In this document: piece after piece, positions 8,764-16,896 of the stretch | Position numbering within the stretch: the stretch's first letter is position 1 | Layout: every line of letters begins with the position of its first letter | NCBI RefSeq assembly: GCF_001730305.1 | Contig: NZ_MIJY01000034.1 | Coordinates: 186,001-250,000, forward strand | Length of the DNA: 64,000 bases | Reading direction: 5' to 3' | DNA from: Enterococcus termitis | Lineage (GTDB): Bacteria > Bacillota > Bacilli > Lactobacillales > Enterococcaceae | The notes under the pieces: model-generated | The model's database searches: none | The model's input: the letters and a program-made list of their open reading frames with translations, nothing else | What the model was told of the DNA's origin: nothing | Program-made: the position numbers and the translations under genes

Positions 8764-9354
8764 TTAAAAATTAATGACCTTTTTTGCCTGAGCCATTGTT
8801 TCAGCAATGCCATACATGTTTGTGATTTCTCCGATCGCCAATGTTTCTTTGATATGATAAAAATCTAAACAAGCCCCACACGTGCTGATTTGTGTCCCTT
8901 TTTCTTGCAGTAATTTTAGGTCTTTTAGAGCAGCAGAATTTTCATTTGTTAAAAAAGCTCCACTGTTGAAAAATAATAGATGTTCTGGTGGTGTATCTAG
9001 TTCAGTCAATGCATAAATATAGCTTTTCATCAACAGTTCTCCAAGATCCGAGTCACCATCTCCCATCGTTTTTCTACCAATAGCAACAACCCAGTCACGA
9101 TCTGTCTGCTCGCTTCTTGTTTGCTCCATGTTTTTTGGAACTACGATTTCAACGACTCGTTCTTCCGCTTGGACCTGTTTACTTGTAGTGATCAAGCCTA
9201 ATCCGACAGCCATTTTTTCAATATTTTTAACAGCAACCTCATTGTCTACTACTATCTCGATCGTTCCGCCGTCTTTCTGAAGTTCACGAATGGCTTTTTT
9301 TGCTTCAATAACTGGAATCGGACATGGTTTTCCTAAAGTGTTGATTCTTATCAT
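8764..9354 (-). CDS. yedF: Selenium metabolism protein YedF (TusA + DsrE-like)
   Basis: 196 residues. The N-terminal 75 residues are a TusA/SirA domain with the CPxP motif (GKPCPIPVIEAKKAI). The C-terminal part is DsrE-like with a cysteine in STCGACLDFY. This two-domain YedF form is tied to selenium use and probably relays a persulfide or perselenide on cysteine. It sits 17 bp after selD in the same operon. The ribosome site is AAGGAAGGG before ATG 9354. Confidence 0.85.
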   Translation of the reverse strand: MIRINTLGKPCPIPVIEAKKAIRELQKDGGTIEIVVDNEVAVKNIEKMAVGLGLITTSKQVQAEERVVEIVVPKNMEQTRSEQTDRDWVVAIGRKTMGDGDSDLGELLMKSYIYALTELDTPPEHLLFFNSGAFLTNENSAALKDLKLLQEKGTQISTCGACLDFYHIKETLAIGEITNMYGIAETMAQAKKVINF

Positions 9355-9370
9355 TTGCTACCCTTCCTTC

Positions 9371-10393
9371 TTATAAAATGATCAATGGCTGATCCATCGT
9401 TCTCTCACAAACGGTGCCAATGATCGCCGCAACTGGATCTTCTTTTTGAATTGCTTTTAAACAGGCCTCTGCCTGATCAGGAGCTACACTAAGCAATAAG
9501 CCGCCAGAAGTTTGTGGATCGAATAATAGTTCTTGGTATGCTGGTGAGACAGAGGTTAGATCAATTTTCCCAGCCATGAATTGCCGGTTGCGCTCGCCTG
9601 CTGCTGTCGCTAAAAACTCTTCTGCGTAGTGATAAGCTTCAGGTAAAACTGGTAATTGCTCTGTATCGATCACTAAGGTAACCTTTGTATCCGCCATTTC
9701 AGCCGCATGAACCAGCAGCCCAAAGCCTGTGACATCTGTACAAGCATGAACAGAAAATTTGCGCATTTTTTCTGCAGCATATTTGTTTAAACGTTCCATT
9801 GATTGGATAGCAGCTTTTTCTGCCTCTTTTGATGCAACTTGACCTCTAACTGCTGCTTGAATCAATCCAACGCCAAGTGCCTTAGTCAAAATCAAAATAT
9901 CTCCTGGTTGCGCCGTGTTATTATGAATGATTTTTTGTGGATCTATTTTACCTGTCACCGCTAAACCGTACTTTGGTTCATGATCATAAATAGAATGCCC
10001 GCCAGCTAACGATGCCTGTGCTTCTTTTAGCTTTTCTGCTCCACCGTAAAGGATTTCGGAAAGATACTTTTTATCAAGCGTTTCTGGAAAACAAACAAGA
10101 TTTAAGGCAAAAAGCACTTCTCCGCCCATTGCATAAATGTCACTTAGCGCATTAGCGGCGGCAATCCGACCAAACGTTTTAGGGTCTTCAACCATTGGTG
10201 AAAAAAAATCAACAGTGGAAATCAGCGCTGTCTCTTCCGATAAGTGATAAACTGCGGCATCATCAGAGGAATCAAAACCTACTAATAAACGCTCATCTGT
10301 AAATACTGGTAATTCATTTAAAAGACCTGCTAATTCATTCGGTCCTATTTTTGCTCCACAGCCTCCTGAGGTACATTGTGATAAAAAATCCAT
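9371..10393 (-). CDS. selD: Selenide, water dikinase
   Basis: 340 residues. SelD makes selenophosphate from selenide and ATP. The N-terminal catalytic motif SGGCGAKIGP supplies Cys12 and Lys15 (Cys rather than selenocysteine). Metal/ATP-binding aspartates are in VGFDSSDDAAVY, and ALSDIYAMGG and ACTDVTGFGLL are the classic AIR synthase-fold motifs. No selA, selB or tRNA-Sec was seen in the window. In E. faecalis this SelD is 'orphan' and serves the labile selenium cofactor of the Mo hydroxylase rather than selenocysteine. The gene order here supports the same role. Confidence 0.96.
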   Translation of the reverse strand: MDFLSQCTSGGCGAKIGPNELAGLLNELPVFTDERLLVGFDSSDDAAVYHLSEETALISTVDFFSPMVEDPKTFGRIAAANALSDIYAMGGEVLFALNLVCFPETLDKKYLSEILYGGAEKLKEAQASLAGGHSIYDHEPKYGLAVTGKIDPQKIIHNNTAQPGDILILTKALGVGLIQAAVRGQVASKEAEKAAIQSMERLNKYAAEKMRKFSVHACTDVTGFGLLVHAAEMADTKVTLVIDTEQLPVLPEAYHYAEEFLATAAGERNRQFMAGKIDLTSVSPAYQELLFDPQTSGGLLLSVAPDQAEACLKAIQKEDPVAAIIGTVCERTMDQPLIIL

Positions 10394-10406
10394 TTTTATT
10401 CCCCTT

Positions 10407-11558
10407 TTAATTTACTAGAATTGCTTCTAGCGCTGATAATGTATAATCGATTTCTTCTGTAGTTGTTTCTAATCCAAAGCTAAAACGAACAGCGCCAGTT
10501 TTTAACGTTCCTGCTGTTTCATGTGCCAGTGGAGCACAGTGTAATCCTGATCGAGTAATAATTTGAAAGTCATCTGCTAATTGCTGGGCAAGTTCATTCG
10601 TATCTATAGTTGGCGCAACAATCGATACCACTGGAACAGAGCACTTTGCCTCTTGGGTGCCTAAAATTTGCACCGGCAATGCTTGTAATCCTTTTAAAAA
10701 CCTGGCTGTCAGCATTCGTTCTTGAGCCATGATTTGCTCTAATCCGTATTCCTGAATCGCTCGAACTGCACTTTTCAAGCTAATAATTCCTAACATATTC
10801 AACGTTCCAGGTTCAAATTTGTCAGGTAAAAACGCTGGCTGCTTTAAAGACATAGAGGCACTGCCAGTTCCTCCTGTCAGCCAAGGATCGAGCTGTTTTT
10901 CAATATCTTTTCCTAAAACAAAACCGCCAATTCCACTAACTCCCATCAAACTTTTATGCCCTGTAAAGCTTAAAATATCAATGCTCATTTTCTCCATATC
11001 AATGGGCAGAAAGCCTGCTGTTTGAGCACTATCTAAAACGGTAATAAGTCCTTGTTTTTTCGCTTGTTCAAAACAAGCCTTCACAGGAAGTACGGTTCCT
11101 AAAACGTTTGATGCGTGAGTCATTACTAAAACTTTTGTTTCAGGTCGAATCGCTGCAGCGATCTGTTTGGGATCAAGCGTTCCATCTTTTTCGCAAAAAA
11201 GTCGTGTTACAGCAACATTTTTCTCTGTTTCAAGTAAATGCAATGGACGTGAAACTGCATTATGCTCGACCATTGTGGTCAACACATGATCTCCTGGTTT
11301 TAATAGCCCATGTAAAATCATATTCAAAGACATCGTTGCACTTGACGTGAAAATCACATGTGCTGGATCCGGTGCGTGAAAAAAACGTGCCAGTAGTTGG
11401 CGTGTTTCAAAAAGCAGATTAGCCTCATTCAGTCCATTTGCACTGCGGTTTGTATTATTGTTGTTGTTCTCTTTTAGGTAGGTGCACAACTCATTGACTG
11501 TTGTTTCAAATTTATGATTTGACGTTGCTGCATGATTTAAATAGACAGGCAATTTCAT
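10407..11558 (-). CDS. NifS-like class V aminotransferase (cysteine desulfurase / selenocysteine lyase type)
   Basis: 383-residue PLP enzyme. The Schiff-base lysine is in SFTGHKSLMG and the catalytic cysteine in SGLHCAPLAHE, the arrangement of group II NifS/CsdA/SufS-type enzymes. It probably mobilises S or Se from cysteine/selenocysteine for SelD and the cofactor. The start overlaps the mocA stop by 4 bp (ATGA), and selD follows after 13 bp. It belongs to the SDMH-associated subfamily; preference for Se over S cannot be read from sequence. Confidence 0.87.
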   Translation of the reverse strand: MKLPVYLNHAATSNHKFETTVNELCTYLKENNNNNTNRSANGLNEANLLFETRQLLARFFHAPDPAHVIFTSSATMSLNMILHGLLKPGDHVLTTMVEHNAVSRPLHLLETEKNVAVTRLFCEKDGTLDPKQIAAAIRPETKVLVMTHASNVLGTVLPVKACFEQAKKQGLITVLDSAQTAGFLPIDMEKMSIDILSFTGHKSLMGVSGIGGFVLGKDIEKQLDPWLTGGTGSASMSLKQPAFLPDKFEPGTLNMLGIISLKSAVRAIQEYGLEQIMAQERMLTARFLKGLQALPVQILGTQEAKCSVPVVSIVAPTIDTNELAQQLADDFQIITRSGLHCAPLAHETAGTLKTGAVRFSFGLETTTEEIDYTLSALEAILVN

Positions 11559-12151
11559 GGCAGATTCCTTTCGTAAGTCGTTTTAGCTAGTAATTCTTGG
11601 TAATCAGATATTGTATCAATATCGATTAATTTCTCTGATTCCTCAACGTTAATCTTGCACCATTTTTCTGGATATTTATTACGGACTTCCCGTCCTCCAG
11701 ATGAACCTGTCACTTGCATTAATTCCGTGCGGAAGTCTTTTCCAAAATAGATTGGGCTGCTTGGATCACCTGCTTTGGTAACTGGAAAAACAATATTTCC
11801 AGTTGAAAAAGCTGTTAAAAGCGGTAGAAATACTGATTCATCTAGCAATGGTTGGTCCACCGTCAAATACAAATAACCCTCTCCGGAAGCTGCTTGAGTG
11901 CCTAAACGAACGCTAGCACTTTGCCCTTGATCTGCTTCATGATTAAGCACCACTTTTACTCCTTGAGGTAAGGAGACTTGGGCTAAATTTTCAGGAGAAA
12001 TAACTAAAATTCGTTCAAAGAAGTCCAGTTGTTTCGCCAAATTTAAGCTATGCTCTAAAAAGGTCTGCCCTTGATAATCAAGAAATAACTTGTTCCTTCC
12101 CATTCTCTTTGAAAAGCCGGAGGCCATAATGATCGCGCTTGTCTTTTGCAT
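11555..12151 (-). CDS. mocA: MocA-like molybdenum cofactor nucleotidyltransferase
   Basis: 198 residues with the N-terminal nucleotidyltransferase signature IIMASGFSKRMGRNKL, TVDQPLL for metal binding and SSGGREV near the end. MocA adds CMP (MobA adds GMP) to molybdopterin, which is the form needed by xanthine dehydrogenase/aldehyde oxidase-family enzymes. I start at ATG 12151, preceded by AAAGGGG. A longer reading frame to 12199 would run through the hairpin upstream and lacks a ribosome site. It overlaps the NifS-like gene by 4 bp. Confidence 0.85.
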   Translation of the reverse strand: MQKTSAIIMASGFSKRMGRNKLFLDYQGQTFLEHSLNLAKQLDFFERILVISPENLAQVSLPQGVKVVLNHEADQGQSASVRLGTQAASGEGYLYLTVDQPLLDESVFLPLLTAFSTGNIVFPVTKAGDPSSPIYFGKDFRTELMQVTGSSGGREVRNKYPEKWCKINVEESEKLIDIDTISDYQELLAKTTYERNLP

Positions 12152-12187
12152 AGAAGTTGCCCCTTTGTTTCTGATTTGATTATGAAA

Positions 12188-12227
12188 AGAAAAACACATC
12201 CAATCACCACAATTAGATGCGTTTTTC
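12188..12227 (-). terminator. Terminator or attenuator between xdh and mocA
   Basis: The minus-strand RNA forms a 15-16 bp stem (AAAAACGCATCTAATT with GATTGGATGTGTTTTT, including G-U pairs) around a 5-6 nt loop, followed by CTTTTC. It would end or thin out the xdh message ahead of the selenium-maturation genes, giving more hydroxylase than maturation protein. Confidence 0.65.
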
Positions 12228-12275
12228 TACCGCCTGTTATGAGCGATTTTTCAAGCACATCACAGTGTTCATTTC

Positions 12276-14852
12276 TTATTTTTTCCTTTTTTGATAAAAT
12301 GTATCTTCCATTGGCAAGGTTGGTCGTAATTTGCCATCAAGAGCGTAATAAGCACCTGCTAAAGCTGGTGCAGTCGGAATTGTGGCCAACTCACCGACGC
12401 CTTTAATCCCATAAGCTAATCCATCATGAATGTTTTCAGCTTGGACTAAGATCGTTTCGATTGGCGGAACTTGAACAGCGTTTAACAAACCTAAGGTCGC
12501 ATATTTTGCTTTTACATAGCCTTGTTCCATTGCGAATTTTTCTGTCAACGCATACCCCATGCCCATCACGATCCCGCCTTCGATTTGTCCTTCGGCAGCT
12601 TTTGGATTAACGACTTGGCCCATGTCATAAGCAGCGACAAATTTTTCAACTTTGCCTTTTTCATCTAAAATCGCTACTTCCGCTGCATAGCCATAGCCAG
12701 CATGACTGACTGGACTTTTTTTATCGTTGATCAGAGGATCTGTTTTCGCTGAATATTCACCATAAAATTCTTGTCCTTCTAAATCGGATAATGCACGTCC
12801 CATATCTAATTCATAACGTAGCTGCATCGCAGCTCTTCGCGTTGCTTCTCCGGTAAATAAGGACTGACGAGAAGCTGTCGTTGTGCCTGAGTCTGGTGTA
12901 CGACGTGTATCCGGCGCTTCGGCGATGATCATTTCTGGCGGTAAGTTTAAAGTTTCGCAGGCAACCTGTGTCGTTACTGTTGCCATTCCTTGACCGATAC
13001 AAGCAGCACTCGTTCGTACATGAACTTTACCCTCTTCTACTGAAACAATACAACGACCGACATCTGATAATCCTACACCGATTCCACTATTTTTGAAAAA
13101 GCATGAAATCCCTGCAATATCGGCCGTTTCATAAGCCTCCTTGACTGCTAATAAGGTTTCTTTAAGAGCTGCATTGTTTGAGACCAACTGCCCATTTGGC
13201 AGAGAATCGCCTGGAGCTACAGCATTTTTGTAACGGATCTCCCATTGAGAAATACCAACTTTTTCTGCTAATAAATTTAGATTGCTTTCAATTGCAAAAG
13301 CTGTTTGGCAAACACCAAAACCGCGGAACGCCCCTGCTGGCGGATTATTCGTATAAACAGCAAATCCTTCTACATCGATATGCTGATACTTGTACGGTCC
13401 TGCTGCATGGGTACATGCTCGTTGTAAAACTGGTCCGCCTAACGATGCATACGCACCTGTGTCCGAATAAATCACAGCTTTCATTGCAGTTAAGTTGCCC
13501 TCTGCATCACATCCTGTTGTGAAATCCATCTCCATTCCATGACGTTTTGGATGGACCATCAAGCTTTCTTGACGACTTAATAACACTTTGACAGGTTTTT
13601 GTAAACACCATGCGGCAAGCGATGCATGATGCTGCACACTCATGTCTTCTTTACCGCCGAAACCACCACCGACTAATTTTGCTTGAACATGGATTTTTTC
13701 TTTATCGACACCCAGCATGCGTGCCACTTCCCGCTGTTCATCGTAAATACTTTGACCAGCACTATAAAGTAAAATCCCCTCTTCGCCTTCCGGCATTGCA
13801 ATCGCACATTCCGGCTCCATGAAAGCGTGTTCATTAATAGGTACGGAATAATGCTGTGTAACCACATGTGCCGAAGCAGCCAACTGCTCATCTGCGTTGC
13901 CGCGAACCAGATGTTCATGAGATAAAGTATTTCCTTTTTCATGAATCAATGGGGCACCCTCTGCTAGAGCTTCTTCACAAGTAACCATCGGTGTTAACTC
14001 TTCATAATCAACTTCTACTAATGCTTTGAGCTCTTCTAGAGCTTCTTTTTCTTTTGCCACAACCAATGCGACCGCATCACCAACATAGCGAGTAATTTCT
14101 CCTTCTGGAATCATGACATCCCAATCTGAAATAAACTCTAAATGGCCAATCTTATTGTTGCCCGGCACGTCTTTAGCTGTTAATACAGCAACACATTCCG
14201 GGTGCTCTAGCGCTTTTTCTGTATTGATCTTCAATACTTTAGCGCGCGGATATTGACTACGGACCGCTGATGCATGAAGCATTCCTTCTACCGTGATATC
14301 ATCGACGTAAAGACCGGTTCCAACAGTTTTTTCGACAGCATCAACACGCTTGAAATCTTCTCCAAGTTTACCACTTGATTCTTCTTCTGGAATGCTCAAC
14401 TCTTCACGAAACATTTTAGCTGCCAATTGAATCGCTTCGATGATTTTTACGTATCCGGTACAGCGACAAATATTGCCTCTAATCGCCTTACGAACCTCCT
14501 CATCACTCGGATCATCCTTTTTATTCAGCAATCCTTGAGCAGAGATGACAATCCCTGGAATACAGTAGCCGCATTGCACTGCGCCCATTTTTGCAAAGGC
14601 ATAAGCATAGACATCTTTTTGCCTCTGGCTGATTCCTTCAATTGTGATAATTTCTTTACCATCAAGTTTTTCTAAGTTGAACAAGCACGCTTTGGAAACC
14701 CTTCCATTAATTAGTACAGAACAAGCGCCGCATGACCCCTGATTACAACCATCCTTCGTACCTGTCAGCTTTAAATCTTCTCGCAGAAAATCCATCAGCT
14801 TTTTATTGGTACTGCATGTTTCAGTGTTGCCGTTTACTACGAATGAATACAT
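12276..14852 (-). CDS. xdh: Selenium-dependent xanthine dehydrogenase (Mo hydroxylase, Fe-S/Mo fusion)
   Basis: 858 residues. Residues 1-155 are the two-cluster 2Fe-2S domain (CNQGSCGACSVLI; CGYCIPG; NICRCTGYVKI). From about 170 onwards is the molybdopterin domain with GGGFGGKED, AFRGFGVCQTAFA and the catalytic-glutamate motif IKGVGELATIPT near the C-terminus. There is no FAD domain in the chain and no FAD-subunit gene nearby, so the electron acceptor must be another protein. It matches the selenium-dependent xanthine dehydrogenase family of E. faecalis: selenium is a labile ligand, not selenocysteine, and no in-frame UGA is present. Neighbours supply cofactor maturation, xanthine uptake and XdhC. 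Confidence 0.93.
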   Translation of the reverse strand: MYSFVVNGNTETCSTNKKLMDFLREDLKLTGTKDGCNQGSCGACSVLINGRVSKACLFNLEKLDGKEIITIEGISQRQKDVYAYAFAKMGAVQCGYCIPGIVISAQGLLNKKDDPSDEEVRKAIRGNICRCTGYVKIIEAIQLAAKMFREELSIPEEESSGKLGEDFKRVDAVEKTVGTGLYVDDITVEGMLHASAVRSQYPRAKVLKINTEKALEHPECVAVLTAKDVPGNNKIGHLEFISDWDVMIPEGEITRYVGDAVALVVAKEKEALEELKALVEVDYEELTPMVTCEEALAEGAPLIHEKGNTLSHEHLVRGNADEQLAASAHVVTQHYSVPINEHAFMEPECAIAMPEGEEGILLYSAGQSIYDEQREVARMLGVDKEKIHVQAKLVGGGFGGKEDMSVQHHASLAAWCLQKPVKVLLSRQESLMVHPKRHGMEMDFTTGCDAEGNLTAMKAVIYSDTGAYASLGGPVLQRACTHAAGPYKYQHIDVEGFAVYTNNPPAGAFRGFGVCQTAFAIESNLNLLAEKVGISQWEIRYKNAVAPGDSLPNGQLVSNNAALKETLLAVKEAYETADIAGISCFFKNSGIGVGLSDVGRCIVSVEEGKVHVRTSAACIGQGMATVTTQVACETLNLPPEMIIAEAPDTRRTPDSGTTTASRQSLFTGEATRRAAMQLRYELDMGRALSDLEGQEFYGEYSAKTDPLINDKKSPVSHAGYGYAAEVAILDEKGKVEKFVAAYDMGQVVNPKAAEGQIEGGIVMGMGYALTEKFAMEQGYVKAKYATLGLLNAVQVPPIETILVQAENIHDGLAYGIKGVGELATIPTAPALAGAYYALDGKLRPTLPMEDTFYQKRKK

Positions 14853-14901
14853 TTTCCTTTACACCCCAATTTCTATTATAATATAGCTTTTGATCACTAT
14901 G

Positions 14902-14958
14902 ATTATAACACAAATCATGAAACTAAAAATTATTTTTTAGCAAAAAAATATTTTTATT
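14902..14958 (-). promoter_or_regulatory. xdh promoter with palindromic operator
   Basis: On the minus strand an extended -10 (TGTTATAAT, hexamer 14902-14907) lies about 50 nt before the xdh start. Where a -35 would sit there is instead the near-palindrome CTAAAAAATAATTTTTAG (14923-14940). A weaker box, AATAAAAATATTTTTTTG (14941-14958), adjoins it with centres 18 bp apart. The same motif occurs at the flavodoxin and ssnA promoters. The missing -35 suggests activator dependence (inference). Confidence 0.6.
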
Positions 14959-15710
14959 TAATTTTGATGTAAACCGATAATGCCAGCTCCGATAGCTCCA
15001 GCATATTGAGAGAGCTCTCTGTCATAGTATACCTCTTTATTGGTATACTCCGCAATCAGGTTCGCCATTACTTTACTGTGTGACAAACCACCAGAAAAAA
15101 AGAGCGGTCCTGCTTCTGGATTGAGCTGTCTCAGCTGATTACTAATACGACTAGCGATCGAATGCAATACGCCTAAAGCAATGTTTTCTCTTTTTTCTCC
15201 TTTACCAATCAGACTAATTACCTCCGATTCCGCAAACACTGTACACATACTATTGATTTTTATTGGTGCAGCAGTTGAAACAAATGTATCGATTTTTTCA
15301 ATTTCTTCCCCTAAGGTTCGCATCAAGACCTCTACAAAACGACCTGTCCCAGCGGCGCATTTATCGTTCATGCTAAAATCCAATACTTGTCCATATTGAT
15401 CCAGCCGAATAACTTTACTATCTTGACCGCCAATATCGATTACGTTTTGAATATGTTCTCTTAAATAGGCAGCCCCTTTGGCATGACAGGTGATCTCAGT
15501 CACTACTTTGTCGGCTCTGATCAGTTTACGTCCATAGCCAGTTGTCACAACGTACGTGTCAGTTTCATTTTTTAAAGCCTCTAAAATACTTTCAGCAGCT
15601 TTTTTAGGATCACCTGATGTCAGTACGAGTTGTTTTTTCGTCAGTTTTCCCTCTTCAAAAAGAACGCCTTTGGTTGTGGTCGACCCACTATCTAACCCAA
15701 TCACTCGCAT
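14958..15710 (-). CDS. Acyl-CoA dehydratase activase-like ATPase (DCCP reductase type)
   Basis: 250 residues of the BadF/BadG/HgdC family. These homodimers bind one 4Fe-4S cluster and use ATP hydrolysis to push electrons to very low potential. Seen here are the ASKHA phosphate motif GLDSGSTTTKGVLF, the cluster cysteines in NDKCAAGTGRF and SMCTVFAESE, and the adenosine motif FFSGGLSHS. The start is ATG 15710 after GGAGGGG; the frame extends 13 codons upstream without a ribosome site. It follows the double-cubane protein by 4 bp, so the pair resembles YjiL/YjiM. Confidence 0.88.
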   Translation of the reverse strand: MRVIGLDSGSTTTKGVLFEEGKLTKKQLVLTSGDPKKAAESILEALKNETDTYVVTTGYGRKLIRADKVVTEITCHAKGAAYLREHIQNVIDIGGQDSKVIRLDQYGQVLDFSMNDKCAAGTGRFVEVLMRTLGEEIEKIDTFVSTAAPIKINSMCTVFAESEVISLIGKGEKRENIALGVLHSIASRISNQLRQLNPEAGPLFFSGGLSHSKVMANLIAEYTNKEVYYDRELSQYAGAIGAGIIGLHQN

Positions 15711-15714
15711 GATT

Positions 15715-16875
15715 TTACCCCTCCAACATCTCGATAAAAGCTGTAACACGTGTATTGATTTGTTCGATATCAGCAGTTGAATAGTCAGTTTCTAAATAGA
15801 GATACGGAACCTTTTTTTCTTCCTGACAGAAACGTCTCACTTTTAAAGATTCGATCGAATATGGGTGACATGATTGTAAAACCATATCCAGTACACCATC
15901 GACCTGATAGTCATCGATCATTTGATCCAGTAAATCAAAGCGACTAGTATTATTTGACATACAGGCACAACCAATATCGATGTACTTTTCAGCTAATGCT
16001 TCATAGACATCTTCTTTTTCTTCATCAACAAGACGTTCAACAGCTTTAGCCACTGTACAGTTTTCAAAACCGACGATCGTTCCGCAGTTTTCTTCTACAG
16101 CACGAATGACTTTTTCTGTCACTCCGCCCATTGGAGAGCCCGTGATCAAAATACGTGGTTTACCACCTGGCTGATGTTTCTCCGGATAATGTGCTTCGAT
16201 TGCCTTCGTTGTATCATTCAACGTTTGAATCAGCCCTTCTTTATCGAACGAATAATTAGCCCCATACATTACCTTGAAAATTTCAGAACCTTCAATTGCT
16301 GGCGGATTTAGTTTGCCTAACCCATAAAAATTTTTTCTAGCCTCTCGTTCTCTGTTTTTCAGATGAATAGCTTGGCGAATTTGCTCATCCGTGATTGTGA
16401 CATTTAAAAATTCTTCTAGTTTTTCTTTGAAGCGAATGATTTCATCTTTCCATAAATCAAAAGAGGCCGCGGAATGGCGCATGTTTGGCAGCTGCATTAG
16501 ATAAAGTGGTTTAAACTCTTCCATGTATTCATACATTTTTTTCTTGCCATCACACGTTGTTTCACCAACAACTAAATCTGAAAAATAGAAAAAAGGGCAT
16601 TTATCTGTTTTGCCGAATCCGTAACTTGATTTAATTAGAGGACAAAGATTTCTAGGCAGATCTTCTTCTGCTGCAGCGATTGTTTCATCTGAGGTAGAGC
16701 AAAGACTGATTTGAATTGCTTTGGCGGCTAAAACAAGTTCTTCCGGCATAAAAGTACAATAGACACCAATAACAGGCACACCTTTTTCCTTTAATTCTTT
16801 CACTTGGATAAACCCTTGACGTCGTGCTTCATCAAATTCAGCAAAAATTTCTGGTAATTCTGTTTTGATTTGCAT
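15715..16875 (-). CDS. Double-cubane cluster protein-like, 2-hydroxyacyl-CoA dehydratase D family
   Basis: 386 residues of the HgdB/FldB-type family with many cysteines (VYCTFMPEEL, SLCSTS, NLCPLIKSSYGF, DKCPFFYF, TTCDGKKKMYEYM, IGCACMSNNTSRFD, QSCHPYSIES). It stands as a single subunit next to an activase. That is the arrangement of double-cubane cluster proteins (DCCP, YjiM) rather than true hydroxyacyl-CoA dehydratases, which have two subunits. Such proteins reduce small molecules with ATP-activated electrons in vitro; the natural substrate is unknown. Location between the metal importer and xdh suggests a reductive role in Se/Mo cofactor or purine chemistry (inference). Confidence 0.82.
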   Translation of the reverse strand: MQIKTELPEIFAEFDEARRQGFIQVKELKEKGVPVIGVYCTFMPEELVLAAKAIQISLCSTSDETIAAAEEDLPRNLCPLIKSSYGFGKTDKCPFFYFSDLVVGETTCDGKKKMYEYMEEFKPLYLMQLPNMRHSAASFDLWKDEIIRFKEKLEEFLNVTITDEQIRQAIHLKNREREARKNFYGLGKLNPPAIEGSEIFKVMYGANYSFDKEGLIQTLNDTTKAIEAHYPEKHQPGGKPRILITGSPMGGVTEKVIRAVEENCGTIVGFENCTVAKAVERLVDEEKEDVYEALAEKYIDIGCACMSNNTSRFDLLDQMIDDYQVDGVLDMVLQSCHPYSIESLKVRRFCQEEKKVPYLYLETDYSTADIEQINTRVTAFIEMLEG

Positions 16876-16896
16876 TTTTTATCTCCTTTTTTTAAT

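Noticed and set aside
12276-14852. Selenocysteine in the hydroxylase
   Set aside because: The frame has no internal UGA and the window has no selA, selB or tRNA-Sec; the known selenium ligand in this family is a labile, non-selenocysteine one.
15715-16875. Benzoyl-CoA or 2-hydroxyglutaryl-CoA dehydratase
   Set aside because: These need two or more catalytic subunits and CoA-pathway genes; only one subunit plus the activase is present.
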